Origin: Phyllobacterium endophyticum
GTDB lineage: Bacteria; Pseudomonadota; Alphaproteobacteria; Rhizobiales; Rhizobiaceae
Direction of reading: 5' to 3'
DNA length: 64,000 nucleotides
Assembly (NCBI RefSeq): GCF_003010935.1
Contig: NZ_PGGN01000004.1
Span: 1-64,000 of the forward strand
In this document: piece by piece, positions 1-8,719 of the stretch
How positions within the stretch are numbered: the stretch's first letter is position 1
How the letters are laid out: the number at the start of each line of letters is the position of its first letter
Notes under the pieces: generated by a model
Seen by the model: only the letters and a program-made list of their open reading frames with translations
Database searches by the model: none
What the model was told of the DNA's origin: nothing
Program-made: the position numbers and the translations under genes

Positions 1-530
1 CTCGTGCGCTCACCAATGATGCTCCCATACTTCTGATGGACGAAGCTTTTTCCGCACTCGATCCGCTGATCCGGATGGACATGCAATCTGTCCTTCTCGA
101 CCTGCAGAAAGAGATCAAGAAAACGGTGGTCTTCATCACTCACGATCTTGATGAAGCATTGCGCTTGGGGGACCGGATCGCGATTCTGCGCGATGGTGAG
201 GTCGTTCAACAGGGGACCGGCCAGGATATCGTCCTGCAACCCGCGGACGAGTATATCTCCAGCTTTGTGAAGGAGGTTAACCGGGGACGCGTAATCATGG
301 TTGACACCATCGCCACGCAGTCGGGCATGCCGGCGTCCACAGGCGGCGTAACCGTCAGAACCGGCACCATTCTCGAAGAAGCGGCCAAGACCATGACCGA
401 CGCCAACCAGCAGTTTGCTACCGTCGTGGACGACAATGGAAAGGCCACAGGCATCATCAGCATGAACAGCCTGATTCAGGCAATGGTCACGCCGATAAGC
501 CATCTCACGTCCAGGGCTGCGGCTGAATAG
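1..530 (+). CDS. Quaternary-amine (glycine betaine/proline type) ABC transporter ATP-binding protein, C-terminal part
   Basis: The gene is cut by the window edge. The reading frame is open from base 3 and runs into a Walker B segment (ILLMDEAFSALDPLIR), so the true start lies upstream and Walker A is not visible. The D-loop is followed by the H-loop in FITHDLDEALRLGDR, the form typical of ProV/OpuAA proteins, and then by about 70 residues resembling one CBS repeat, also typical of ProV, where CBS repeats sense osmolarity. The protein would energise import of a quaternary ammonium compound from the cytoplasmic face of the inner membrane. It sits 124 bases upstream of an MttB-family methyltransferase on the same strand, which suggests uptake and demethylation of the same compound. 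The substrate is inferred. Confidence 0.85.
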   Translation, partial: RALTNDAPILLMDEAFSALDPLIRMDMQSVLLDLQKEIKKTVVFITHDLDEALRLGDRIAILRDGEVVQQGTGQDIVLQPADEYISSFVKEVNRGRVIMVDTIATQSGMPASTGGVTVRTGTILEEAAKTMTDANQQFATVVDDNGKATGIISMNSLIQAMVTPISHLTSRAAAE

Positions 531-654
531 CTGGAACGCCAGGGAACGGTGTCGCTTCCCTTGCGCTCAGCGTCGCTCACGCCGCGCACCCTCAAAGCTC
601 CTCTGGCGATATTGGTTCATCGCCTGCCGGGGGCGCGAAATGAGGGCATAGGAA

Positions 655-2235
655 ATGGCTGAACCTGCAATCGAATCCAACACAAGTGCATCCTCGCGGG
701 ATCATGGCAGGCGTGGTGGTCGGGCACGGCCGCGCAGCGTGGAGAGCGGCGCGTTCGATCAGCCGGCCACGCGCCAGCTCAGAATCCCTTTCGCCCCAAC
801 GAAGGTCGTTTCCGACGATGAACTGGAATCTATTCACGACGCTTCGCTGAAGGTCCTGCAGGAAATCGGTGTCGACGTGTTGCACAATGGTGCGCGCGAA
901 ATCATGAAAAAGGCAGGCGCCGATGTAGCCCCCGGCACGATGCGCGTTCGATTCGAGAAGGACATGATCCTCGACTATGTCGGGCAGGCGCCGTCCGAGT
1001 TTACGCTGCACGCGCGCAATCCCGCTCACAATGTCCGTTTCGGCGGCAATAATCTCATCTTCGCGCAGATGGGTTCCGCCCCGAATTGTTCGGACACCGA
1101 CAATGGCAGGCGGTCGGGTAATCAGGCTGATTTCCGCAATTTCCTGAAACTGGCGCAGATGCATAATATCATCAATGCGACAGGGGGATATCCTGTAGAA
1201 CCCATCGACATTCATCCCTCGGTGCGTCACCTCGAGTGTATTCGGGATCTGGCCACCCTGACCGACAAGCCGTTTCACATTTATTCGCTGGGCAAGGAGC
1301 GCAACCAGGACGGGATTGAGATCGCGCGCCTCGCTCGCGGCATTAGTCAGGAGCAAATGCAAAGCGAAGCGTCCTGTTATACGATCATAAATACCAATTC
1401 TCCGCTCAAGCTTGACATACCGATGATGGAGGGCATCATTCAGATGTCCGGCAACGGCCAGATCGTCATAGTGACGCCGTTTACTCTCGCAGGCGCCATG
1501 GCGCCGGTGACGATCGCCGGTGCTTTGGTCCAGCAGAACGCCGAAGCGCTAGCTGGAATATCCTTTACCCAGATGGTGAAGAAAGGCGCGCCGGTAGGCT
1601 ATGGCGGATTTACGTCCAATGTCGACATGAAGTCCGGCGCGCCGGCTTTCGGCACCCCCGAATACATGAAGGCGCAAATGATCGGCGGCCAATTGGCCCG
1701 ACGCTACAATATCCCCTATCGCACATCGAACGTTTGCGCTGCCAATACCGTAGATGCTCAAGCGGCCTATGAATCGGTCTTCTCCCTTTGGGGTGCCATT
1801 CAGGGCGGCGGGAATTTTATGCTCCACTCGGCCGGTTGGCTCGAGGGTGGGCTCTGCTGTTCTTATGAGAAGATGGTTCTCGATTTTGATCTCCTGCAAA
1901 TGGTCGCGGAATTCCTGACGCCACTCGACCTTTCCGATGATGCGCTCGGCCTAGATGCGATGCGGGATGTGGGCCCAGGCGGCCATTTCTTCGGCACTGC
2001 TCACACGCAATCGCGCTACAAGAATGCTTTCTACGCGCCCATCATCTCCGATTGGCGCAATTATGAGAGCTGGCAGGAAGCTGGCTCGCCGACGGCTATC
2101 GAGCGGGCAAATCGCGTGTGGAAAGAACGGCTGGCCACCTATGTCAAACCCCCGATCGATCCCGCGATTGAAGAGGAAATCAATGCCTTCGTTGCAGGAC
2201 GCAAGGCAGAGGGCGGCGCTCCAACCGATTTCTGA
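655..2235 (+). CDS. Non-pyrrolysine MttB-superfamily (trimethylamine methyltransferase family) corrinoid methyltransferase, paralogue 1
   Basis: A 526-residue member of the MttB superfamily, TIM-barrel enzymes that move a methyl group from a methylamine to a corrinoid protein. The frame has no internal stop, so it lacks the amber-encoded pyrrolysine of true trimethylamine enzymes and belongs with the non-Pyl homologues, of which a glycine betaine methyltransferase (MtgB) is the known example. Residues about 10-30 are an Arg/Gly-rich disordered stretch (HGRRGGRARPRS); the conserved fold starts near residue 40. The ATG at 655 follows AGGGCATAGGAA, a reasonable ribosome site. It is 58 bases ahead of a dimethylglycine-dehydrogenase-like gene, probably in one operon, and shares clear block similarity (SINTNSPL/INANSPM, GAGWLEGGL-type segments) with the gene at 9495-11081. 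The quaternary amine substrate is inferred from context. Confidence 0.9.
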   Translation: MAEPAIESNTSASSRDHGRRGGRARPRSVESGAFDQPATRQLRIPFAPTKVVSDDELESIHDASLKVLQEIGVDVLHNGAREIMKKAGADVAPGTMRVRFEKDMILDYVGQAPSEFTLHARNPAHNVRFGGNNLIFAQMGSAPNCSDTDNGRRSGNQADFRNFLKLAQMHNIINATGGYPVEPIDIHPSVRHLECIRDLATLTDKPFHIYSLGKERNQDGIEIARLARGISQEQMQSEASCYTIINTNSPLKLDIPMMEGIIQMSGNGQIVIVTPFTLAGAMAPVTIAGALVQQNAEALAGISFTQMVKKGAPVGYGGFTSNVDMKSGAPAFGTPEYMKAQMIGGQLARRYNIPYRTSNVCAANTVDAQAAYESVFSLWGAIQGGGNFMLHSAGWLEGGLCCSYEKMVLDFDLLQMVAEFLTPLDLSDDALGLDAMRDVGPGGHFFGTAHTQSRYKNAFYAPIISDWRNYESWQEAGSPTAIERANRVWKERLATYVKPPIDPAIEEEINAFVAGRKAEGGAPTDF

Positions 2236-2293
2236 TCTTTGACTCAAACTCTCAACACGTTGAATCACATTTTCATAGACGAGGCATAAGATT

Positions 2294-4870
2294 ATGAAAT
2301 CCCACGTTAAAGCAGTTGTCATTGGCGGCGGCGTTGTCGGGTGTTCCGTGCTCTATCATCTTGCGCGTGCCGGGTGGACCGATGTGCTGTTGATCGAACG
2401 GTCGGAACTTACGTCCGGTTCGTCCTGGCATGCTGCTGGCGGCTTTCACACTCTGAATGGCGATCCGAACGTCGCAAAGCTGCAGGCCTACACTGTCAGC
2501 CTCTATAAGGAGATCGAGGAACTTTCCGGTCAGTCCTGCGGACTGCATTTAACCGGCGGCGTGATGATGGCGGACAGTCCGGAACGGATGGACTTCCTGC
2601 GTCTCGCCCATGCCCGTGGCCGCTATCTCGGCATGGACACGGAACTGATTACGCCATCCGAAGCCAAGGCAATGTTCCCGCTGATGGATGAGACGAATTT
2701 CGTAGGCGCCATGTGGGATCCCGTGGAAGGTCATCTCGATCCATCCGGCACCACTCACGCCTATGCCAAAGCCGCACGTAAGCTCGGCGCCGATATATCG
2801 TTGCGAAATCGGGTCGTTGAACTGACGCAAGAAGTCGATGGGACCTGGAATGTCGTTACGGAGCAAGGGACCGTCAAAGCCGAGCACGTGGTCAATTGCG
2901 GCGGTCTCTGGGCGCGGGAGGTCGGACGCATGGTGGGCCTCGAATTGCCCGTCCTGGCGATGGAGCACATGTATCTTCTGACCGAAGACATGCCTGAGGT
3001 CATGGAGTTCAACAAGTCGACGGGCCGCGAACTCATTGGCGTGATGGATTTCAAGGGCGAGATATACACCCGTCAGGAGCGCAACGGCATTCTGCTCGGC
3101 ACCTATGAAAAGGCGGCCAAGCCATGGTCACCGGTCAACACCCCCTGGGACTTCGGCCACGAACTTCTGCCACCGGATATCGATCGAATTGCCCCTTCCC
3201 TTGAAGTCGGGTTCAAGCATTTCCCTGGAATCGAGAAGGCCGGTATCAAGCAAATCATCAATGGCCCCTTCACCTTCGCGCCTGATGGCAATCCGCTCGT
3301 GGGTCCTGTTCCTGGCCTCACCAATTACTGGACAGCCTGTGCGGTAATGGCCGGCTTCAGCCAGGGAGGCGGCGTTGGCCTTGCGCTCTCAAATTGGATG
3401 GTGCACGGCGAACCCGGCTTCGACGTGTGGGGCATGGACGTGGCGCGCTTCGGCGAGTGGGCGACTTTGCGCTATACCAATGCTAAAGTCCGCGAAAATT
3501 ACTCACGGCGCTTCTCCATACGTTTCCCAAACGAGGAGTTACCGGCAGGACGTCCACAGCAGACGACCCCGCTTTACGATACGATGCTTGCCCAAAACGC
3601 TGTCATGGGCGACTCATGGGGTCTTGAAACACCGCTCTGGTTCGCTCCCAAGGGTACTGATCCGCGCGACGTCGTTTCCTATCATCGTTCCAACGATTTC
3701 GAGCATGTCGGGAATGAAGTTCGCGCCACGCGTAACAGCGTCGGAGTCACCGAAATAGCCAACTTTGCCAAATACGAGGTAACGGGCTCGGGTGCTGACG
3801 CCTTCTTGTCCCGCCTGATGACCAACACGATGCCGAAGGTCGGACGACTTGTTCTTACGCCTATGCTCAACCACGAAGGCAAGCTCATTGGCGATTTCAC
3901 GATCGCAAGAGCCGCTGACGAGCGGTTCCTTATCTGGGGATCGTCTGCCGCTCAACGCTATCACATGCGCTGGTTTCGAAAACAGCAGCCGAGGGACGGC
4001 TCCGTGCGCATCCATCGCTTCGACCAGACGCTCGTCGGGCTCTCGATCGCAGGGCCAAAAGCTCGCGCTGTTCTCGGCAAACTCGTCGACGAAGATGTCT
4101 CCAACGCAGCGTTCCGCTTCATGGACTTCCGTGAAATGGCTGTCGGCGGTGCACCTTGCAAAGTGAATCGGATCTCCTACACGGGCGATCTCGGCTATGA
4201 GATATGGATGGAACCTGCCTATCAGCGTCTTGTCTACAAGGCGATCAAGGCAGCCGGCGCCGAATACGGGATCGTTGATTTTGGTATGCGCGCCCTGCTC
4301 TCGATGCGGCTCGAGAAGAATTTCCCCACCTGGTACCGCGAGTTACGACCGATCTACGGGCCCTATGAAGGATCGATGGACCGATTTGTAAAGCTGTCGA
4401 AGAATGATTTCATTGGGCGCGAGGCCGCTGCGCGGGAAAAAGCAGAATTCGACTCGGGCGACACGGCCAAACTTCGCCGGATTTCGTTGATGGTTGACGT
4501 TCCCGAAGGAGAAGGTGCTGCCGACGTGATGGGTGACGAGCCGATCTGGGCCAAGGTCACTAAAGACTACGGCGTCGTGCAGGCGAGCCACGGGGTGGGC
4601 GCACCACGCTTTGACGGAACTGGACAAGTGGTTGCCAATGAAGGTGATATTGGCGCAGTGCAGGGTGAGTGGCGGGTTGTCGGATGGGTAACATCCGGCG
4701 GCTATGCCCACTATGTCGGGAAGTCGATGGCGCAAGGCTACGTACCGGCAGAACTTGCCAAGAGCCAGGAGCGAGGATTGTTCGAGGTGGAAATCCTCGG
4801 TATTCGCCGGCCGGCCCAAATCAACCTTGAGCCGCCATTCGATCCCTCAGGCGAAAAGATGCGCGGGTAG
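2294..4870 (+). CDS. FAD-dependent oxidoreductase with C-terminal GcvT domain (dimethylglycine/sarcosine dehydrogenase-like)
   Basis: 858 residues. The N-terminus has a Rossmann FAD motif (VVIGGGVVGCSVLYHL, residues 8-23) and the segment TSGSSWHAAGG, whose His46 matches the histidine that carries covalent flavin in dimethylglycine dehydrogenases. From about residue 430 the protein is a GcvT/T-protein-like folate-binding domain, which would catch the released C1 unit as methylene-THF. Start ATG 2294 is the first in frame, and the stop lies inside the convergent next gene (24-base overlap). Downstream of an MttB enzyme, it may act on the secondary or tertiary amine left after the corrinoid step. 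A related but distinct protein is encoded at 24198-26714. The exact N-methyl substrate cannot be told from sequence. Confidence 0.88.
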   Translation: MKSHVKAVVIGGGVVGCSVLYHLARAGWTDVLLIERSELTSGSSWHAAGGFHTLNGDPNVAKLQAYTVSLYKEIEELSGQSCGLHLTGGVMMADSPERMDFLRLAHARGRYLGMDTELITPSEAKAMFPLMDETNFVGAMWDPVEGHLDPSGTTHAYAKAARKLGADISLRNRVVELTQEVDGTWNVVTEQGTVKAEHVVNCGGLWAREVGRMVGLELPVLAMEHMYLLTEDMPEVMEFNKSTGRELIGVMDFKGEIYTRQERNGILLGTYEKAAKPWSPVNTPWDFGHELLPPDIDRIAPSLEVGFKHFPGIEKAGIKQIINGPFTFAPDGNPLVGPVPGLTNYWTACAVMAGFSQGGGVGLALSNWMVHGEPGFDVWGMDVARFGEWATLRYTNAKVRENYSRRFSIRFPNEELPAGRPQQTTPLYDTMLAQNAVMGDSWGLETPLWFAPKGTDPRDVVSYHRSNDFEHVGNEVRATRNSVGVTEIANFAKYEVTGSGADAFLSRLMTNTMPKVGRLVLTPMLNHEGKLIGDFTIARAADERFLIWGSSAAQRYHMRWFRKQQPRDGSVRIHRFDQTLVGLSIAGPKARAVLGKLVDEDVSNAAFRFMDFREMAVGGAPCKVNRISYTGDLGYEIWMEPAYQRLVYKAIKAAGAEYGIVDFGMRALLSMRLEKNFPTWYRELRPIYGPYEGSMDRFVKLSKNDFIGREAAAREKAEFDSGDTAKLRRISLMVDVPEGEGAADVMGDEPIWAKVTKDYGVVQASHGVGAPRFDGTGQVVANEGDIGAVQGEWRVVGWVTSGGYAHYVGKSMAQGYVPAELAKSQERGLFEVEILGIRRPAQINLEPPFDPSGEKMRG

Positions 4871-5614
4871 ATCAAACTTCGAGATAAAGGGCAAGCCCTT
4901 GCGCTTGCCCGTCCAGCCCGCGACGATCAAGGCACTGGCGGCTTCGTCGTAACGCTGCGCCAGTTCCCAGGACTTGCAGTCGATTGCAGCTATGTCCGCG
5001 CGGCCGGTTGCAACAGCTTCAATCGAGTGGCGATGGCCGGCGGTTTCTCCATGGCTGGCAAATATGTCCAGCGTTTCTCCCTGGCCGGCAAGGTCCCGTT
5101 GAAGAGCGATATAGCCGGACATTGAATCGTGACTATTGAATGCGAAGCGCTTGTTCCGCATCGCGTTCAAAGGGAGTGTGGCCTTCCCGTCAGGCGGTAC
5201 GACCACCTGCATTGCCTCACCGCGCCGCATCACCAGGGCACTTGAGTAAAACTCGCCATCTCCCCCCTCGACACCGGAATAGTCATCCTGACCTACGATA
5301 TGGACATGCGCCTGCAGGCCTAGTTCAAGCGGACCCCAGCACGTTTGGGCAAACAGCAAGTCAGGGTGAAGCCAAAGCGTTGCGCGGTCTAGCTCATCAG
5401 GTGGAAGCATAGCCGGATCCGGGGCGATGACGTTGCCCGCAGCATCCCTGATTCCACCCGGGACAGCAGGTAAATCGGCGTTGCGGCGTACGAGCACGTC
5501 TGGCGCATTGAACCCGGCCGATCGGAGTCTGTCGCGCAGCATCGTCCATTGCGCGTCAACTTCGACGCGCCGTTCCGGCCAATCGTACATCGGTAAAGCC
5601 GCTACAAGGGTCAT
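4847..5614 (-). CDS. PhnD-like (phosphate/phosphonate-binding fold) protein without signal peptide
   Basis: 255 residues resembling the PhnD family of type 2 periplasmic binding proteins, with a late segment typical of the fold (FNSHDSMSGY, then a GHRHSIEAVATGRADIAAID-type helix-turn; the family uses the S-x-S-G-Y loop to bind an oxyanion). There is no signal peptide: the protein starts MTLVAALPMYDWPE, so it probably stays in the cytoplasm or acts as a sensor rather than a transporter component. No permease or ATPase gene is adjacent. It lies 9 bases downstream of a desaturase-like gene, likely cotranscribed, and its 3' end overlaps the convergent DMGDH-like gene by 24 bases. Its ligand is unknown. 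Confidence 0.7.
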   Translation of the reverse strand: MTLVAALPMYDWPERRVEVDAQWTMLRDRLRSAGFNAPDVLVRRNADLPAVPGGIRDAAGNVIAPDPAMLPPDELDRATLWLHPDLLFAQTCWGPLELGLQAHVHIVGQDDYSGVEGGDGEFYSSALVMRRGEAMQVVVPPDGKATLPLNAMRNKRFAFNSHDSMSGYIALQRDLAGQGETLDIFASHGETAGHRHSIEAVATGRADIAAIDCKSWELAQRYDEAASALIVAGWTGKRKGLPFISKFDLPAHLFA

Positions 5615-5623
5615 GCCTGATAC

Positions 5624-6670
5624 TTAGTCTTTCGGCGGCTCGGCGGGAATAGGTAAGCTTGTGCCACCTTGCAGGCTGATGCCGTGGCGACGCGGTCGGA
5701 ACGCCCGCGCTGGAGCCGGTTCGCGGCGCAAAATAGGATGTACAACTTCCTGCTTTTTACGGAATGCGTATGCGCGCAGAATCTCGAAATAATTGCGGAA
5801 CACATAGCCACCGTTCATCCGCTGCCATTCCTCTGGCTGTTCGCGATAAAGTTTCGGAAGATCATACCAGGGTGCCGTTGGCTTTTTGTGATGAACGAAA
5901 TGCAGATTGTTATTGAGAAAAATCAGCGCCAAGGGCGAGCTTTCCACGATTATCGTGCGTCCGTCGGGCCTTTCCGACCATTGATGCTCACAATAACTGC
6001 GGATGGCGATGATAGAAAGACCCCAATAAACGGAAGTGAGCACATACAGCCAAAGCGGAACGTCGAAGATCAGCCACACGATGCCGACCATGGGGACGAG
6101 CCCGGCCAAGTGCAACAACCATGCATTTCGCGTCTTCCTGTCGCCCCCAGCGACGAGTTTCACCTCGGAGATCACAAACCCGATGATCATCAGTAGGGGG
6201 CCGATGACGATCCGGCCAATCAGCGTGTTGTTCCAATTGAGCATCAGTTTAACGAATGCCGGGAATTTCCCCCAATCGCTCATGGCATGGTAATAGCTTT
6301 CCGGATCGTCATAGGGATCGGTCAGCCGTTCATCCGCGTGATGTTTCAAATGCAGATGCTTGTATCGGCGGTAGGGAAAGACAATGCCAAGAGGCAGTGA
6401 AACGAGAAGTTCGTTCAGAGAACCACGGCGTGTAGGGTGACCGTGCAGGGCCTCATGTTGCAACGACGAATGCAGTGCAACGGACAGCGCCATCGCCGCA
6501 AGAGCAACAACTGGCATGGTATGATAGACGTAGGTCCCGGATATGAACCAGAGTCCGTAACAGACTATCATCAGACCAACCGTCGGCCATTCAATGCCGG
6601 TACGTTTTCGCGGATGCTGCGATCGTGACGAGGGTATTTCGGTATGTCTTTCTGATTCCATGTTTTTCAT
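5624..6670 (-). CDS. Membrane fatty-acid-desaturase-family diiron enzyme
   Basis: 348 residues from the ATG at 6670. The frame stays open further upstream, but that part is antisense to the neighbouring regulator. Several hydrophobic segments (about residues 25-75 and 150-230) bracket the three histidine boxes of membrane desaturases/hydroxylases: HEALHGH, HLKHHADE and HFVHHKK, which bind a diiron centre. The family dehydrogenates or hydroxylates alkyl chains with O2. It is divergent from an XRE regulator (106 bases apart) and 9 bases ahead of the PhnD-like gene. The location inside a methylamine region suggests a small-molecule or betaine-lipid substrate rather than bulk fatty acids, but that is only inference. 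Confidence 0.8.
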   Translation of the reverse strand: MKNMESERHTEIPSSRSQHPRKRTGIEWPTVGLMIVCYGLWFISGTYVYHTMPVVALAAMALSVALHSSLQHEALHGHPTRRGSLNELLVSLPLGIVFPYRRYKHLHLKHHADERLTDPYDDPESYYHAMSDWGKFPAFVKLMLNWNNTLIGRIVIGPLLMIIGFVISEVKLVAGGDRKTRNAWLLHLAGLVPMVGIVWLIFDVPLWLYVLTSVYWGLSIIAIRSYCEHQWSERPDGRTIIVESSPLALIFLNNNLHFVHHKKPTAPWYDLPKLYREQPEEWQRMNGGYVFRNYFEILRAYAFRKKQEVVHPILRREPAPARAFRPRRHGISLQGGTSLPIPAEPPKD

Positions 6671-6724
6671 CGTCTCACTGTCAGTAGCTGTCAGCAACGA
6701 GATTTTTGTGAGTAAGTGTTGATA

Positions 6725-6744
6725 TTGCGCACCAAACAGCGCAA
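6725..6744. promoter_or_regulatory. Inverted repeat in the divergent desaturase/XRE promoter region
   Basis: TTGCGC at 6725-6730 and GCGCAA at 6739-6744 form a perfect 6-base inverted repeat separated by 8 bases, 33 bases before the XRE start. A direct repeat CTGTCAG (6678-6684 and 6688-6694) lies nearer the desaturase start. Either could be the operator of the XRE regulator; no footprint data are available. Confidence 0.4.
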
Positions 6745-6776
6745 ATGTTGTGGATTGTAAACGACGGGGTGAGACT

Positions 6777-7613
6777 ATGGATAAACGCGATCTGTCCCGC
6801 CTGTTCCAGGAGCGGATAAAAAGTCTCCTTCTCCGGAGTGGGGAAAACCAGTCGTCCTTTGCCGCCTCGGTTGGCATCGACCGTTCCGCCCTGTCACAGC
6901 TGTTGTCTGGCCAGTCTACAAGGCTGCCGCGGGTCGAAACCTTGCTCAACATTGCCGAACGTCATTCCGTATCCCTGGATTGGCTGCTGGGCCTCAGCCA
7001 GGATGAAGGCATCACCGGCGAGCTTCGCCCAAGTATGGAGATCGAGGAGGGATCCGATAATTTCGAACGCACCCTTCTTGTAAAATGGCATGCGGAAGCG
7101 ACCGGCAGCAAAATCCGTTATGTTCCCGCACGTATTCCGGACCTTTTGCGCACACAGGCAGTCGTTGCCTATGAAACCTCGATGGTTCATCGCGATCCAG
7201 CAATTCAATTGAGCGAGACCGCGTTCCGGCTGGACTACAACCGCCAACCAGGGACCGACATGGAAGTCTGCATGCCATTTCAGACGCTGAATGATTTCGC
7301 CGGTGGTTGCAGTATCTGGAGCGATCTTCCTCGCAAGGTGCGGCAGGAACAGCTGAAGCATATGGCTGAGCTGCTTGATGAACTATATCCATCGTTCCGG
7401 CTCTACCTCTTTGACGGGCGCGAGCGTTTTTCTGTTCCATACACCGTTTTTGGCCCCTATCGCACAGCCATATTTGTCGGAGAGATGTATCTCGTTCTGA
7501 ACACCACCGAGGCGGTATTGACCATGCAACGACATTTCGACGGGCTCATCCGTGTAGCCAGGATCAATGCGCACGAGGCCGCTCAATACATATCGTCATT
7601 GAAGGTAACCTGA
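6777..7613 (+). CDS. XRE/Cro-C1 family transcriptional regulator with a C-terminal sensing region
   Basis: 278 residues from ATG 6777, which follows GGGGTGAGACT; an earlier ATG at 6750 lacks such a site. Residues about 15-65 form a lambda-repressor-like helix-turn-helix (ENQSSFAASVGIDRSALSQL), followed by about 200 residues without recognised ligand motifs. It is read divergently from the desaturase/PhnD pair and lies 92 bases upstream of the BHMT-type gene on the same strand, so it probably controls one or both of these. The inverted repeat at 6725-6744 is a candidate autoregulatory operator. The effector is unknown; a methylated amine would fit the context. Confidence 0.82.
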   Translation: MDKRDLSRLFQERIKSLLLRSGENQSSFAASVGIDRSALSQLLSGQSTRLPRVETLLNIAERHSVSLDWLLGLSQDEGITGELRPSMEIEEGSDNFERTLLVKWHAEATGSKIRYVPARIPDLLRTQAVVAYETSMVHRDPAIQLSETAFRLDYNRQPGTDMEVCMPFQTLNDFAGGCSIWSDLPRKVRQEQLKHMAELLDELYPSFRLYLFDGRERFSVPYTVFGPYRTAIFVGEMYLVLNTTEAVLTMQRHFDGLIRVARINAHEAAQYISSLKVT

Positions 7614-7705
7614 TCCTGCGGCACGTCTTGTCGCAAATGATGATTGACCACATATAAAGACTTCCTTATATCGTTATTTAGTTGATACCCATAGGAACGC
7701 GCGTC

Positions 7706-8719
7706 ATGACGATTGCAAACCCACTCGCTGATCTCATTGCTGAAAAGGGCGTTCTGCTCGCCGATGGGGCTACGGGTACAAATCTCTTTGCTGCGGGCCT
7801 GGAAGCTGGAGAAGCGCCAGAGCTTTGGAATGAAGCGCAACCGCAAAAGATTGTTGCACTGCATCAGGGTTTTGTCGATGCGGGGGCGGATATAATTCTC
7901 ACCAATTCCTTTGGCGGCACCCGTCATCGTTTGAAGCTGCATCATGCGCACGACCGTGTGTTCGAACTTAATAAAAAGGCCGCCGAGCTGGCGCGTAGCG
8001 TCGCCGACAAGGCGGGTCGCAAGGTCATCGTCGCTGGATCGGTCGGTCCGACCGGCGAACTCCTGATACCCCTCGGTGCATTGACGGAAGAGGACGCCGT
8101 TGCGGCCTTCACCGAACAATTGGAGGGTTTGAAGGCGGGGGGCGTGGACGTCGCCTGGATTGAAACGATGTCTGCCCCTGGGGAAATACGTGCCGCTGCC
8201 GAAGCTGCTGTAAAAGTGGGCCTGCCTTACGTCTATACGGGTTCGTTTGATACAGCGGGAAAGACCATGATGGGTCTGCCGCCAAAAGAAATCCACGGCG
8301 TTGTGGACGGGCTTTCGCAACCTCCTGTGGCTGTCGGCGCCAATTGCGGCGTCGGTGCGTCGGATATCCTCGCAACACTTCTCGACATGAGTGACGCCGA
8401 TCCTTCTGCGACCATCGTCATCAAGGGCAATTGCGGCATACCCGAATTCAGGGGTGCCGAAATCTTCTATTCCGGAACTCCGGAGCTGATGGCCGACTAC
8501 GCTCACCTGGCGATCAATGGCGGCGCGAAGATCATTGGCGGTTGCTGCGGCACATCGTTCGAGCATCTGGCGGCAATGCGTAAGGCGCTCGACAGTCATA
8601 CGCACGGCGCCCGCCCTTCGGTCGAGACAATCATCGAGACCATCGGACCCATGCGCAACAAGCTTGCAGCGCACGCCGATGATATGCCAAAGCGGGAGCG
8701 GCGCGGACGCCGTGGCTGA
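7706..8719 (+). CDS. Betaine-homocysteine S-methyltransferase-type enzyme (homocysteine S-methyltransferase family)
   Basis: 337 residues from ATG 7706, preceded by AGGAACGCGCGTC; an upstream in-frame TTG at 7682 is less likely. The zinc-dependent homocysteine methyltransferase signature is complete: GANCGVG (Cys214) and IIGGCCGT (Cys280 and Cys281) supply the three zinc ligands, and DGATGTNL near the N-terminus is the usual first barrel strand. The family moves a methyl group from betaine, or another methyl donor, to homocysteine to give methionine. The protein ends in an Arg/Gly tail (PKRERRGRRG) that the fold does not need and that recurs in other enzymes of this region. Its stop codon abuts the stop of the convergent Fe-S gene. 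The methyl donor is inferred. Confidence 0.88.
   Translation: MTIANPLADLIAEKGVLLADGATGTNLFAAGLEAGEAPELWNEAQPQKIVALHQGFVDAGADIILTNSFGGTRHRLKLHHAHDRVFELNKKAAELARSVADKAGRKVIVAGSVGPTGELLIPLGALTEEDAVAAFTEQLEGLKAGGVDVAWIETMSAPGEIRAAAEAAVKVGLPYVYTGSFDTAGKTMMGLPPKEIHGVVDGLSQPPVAVGANCGVGASDILATLLDMSDADPSATIVIKGNCGIPEFRGAEIFYSGTPELMADYAHLAINGGAKIIGGCCGTSFEHLAAMRKALDSHTHGARPSVETIIETIGPMRNKLAAHADDMPKRERRGRRG

Noticed and set aside
655-2235. Possibility that the MttB genes use pyrrolysine through amber read-through.
   Set aside because: Both frames run continuously without an internal TAG, and no pyl genes are seen, so they are the non-pyrrolysine type.
6671-6952. Longer desaturase start reaching 6952.
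   Set aside because: The extra residues are antisense to the XRE regulator coding region and have no ribosome site; ATG 6670 fits better.
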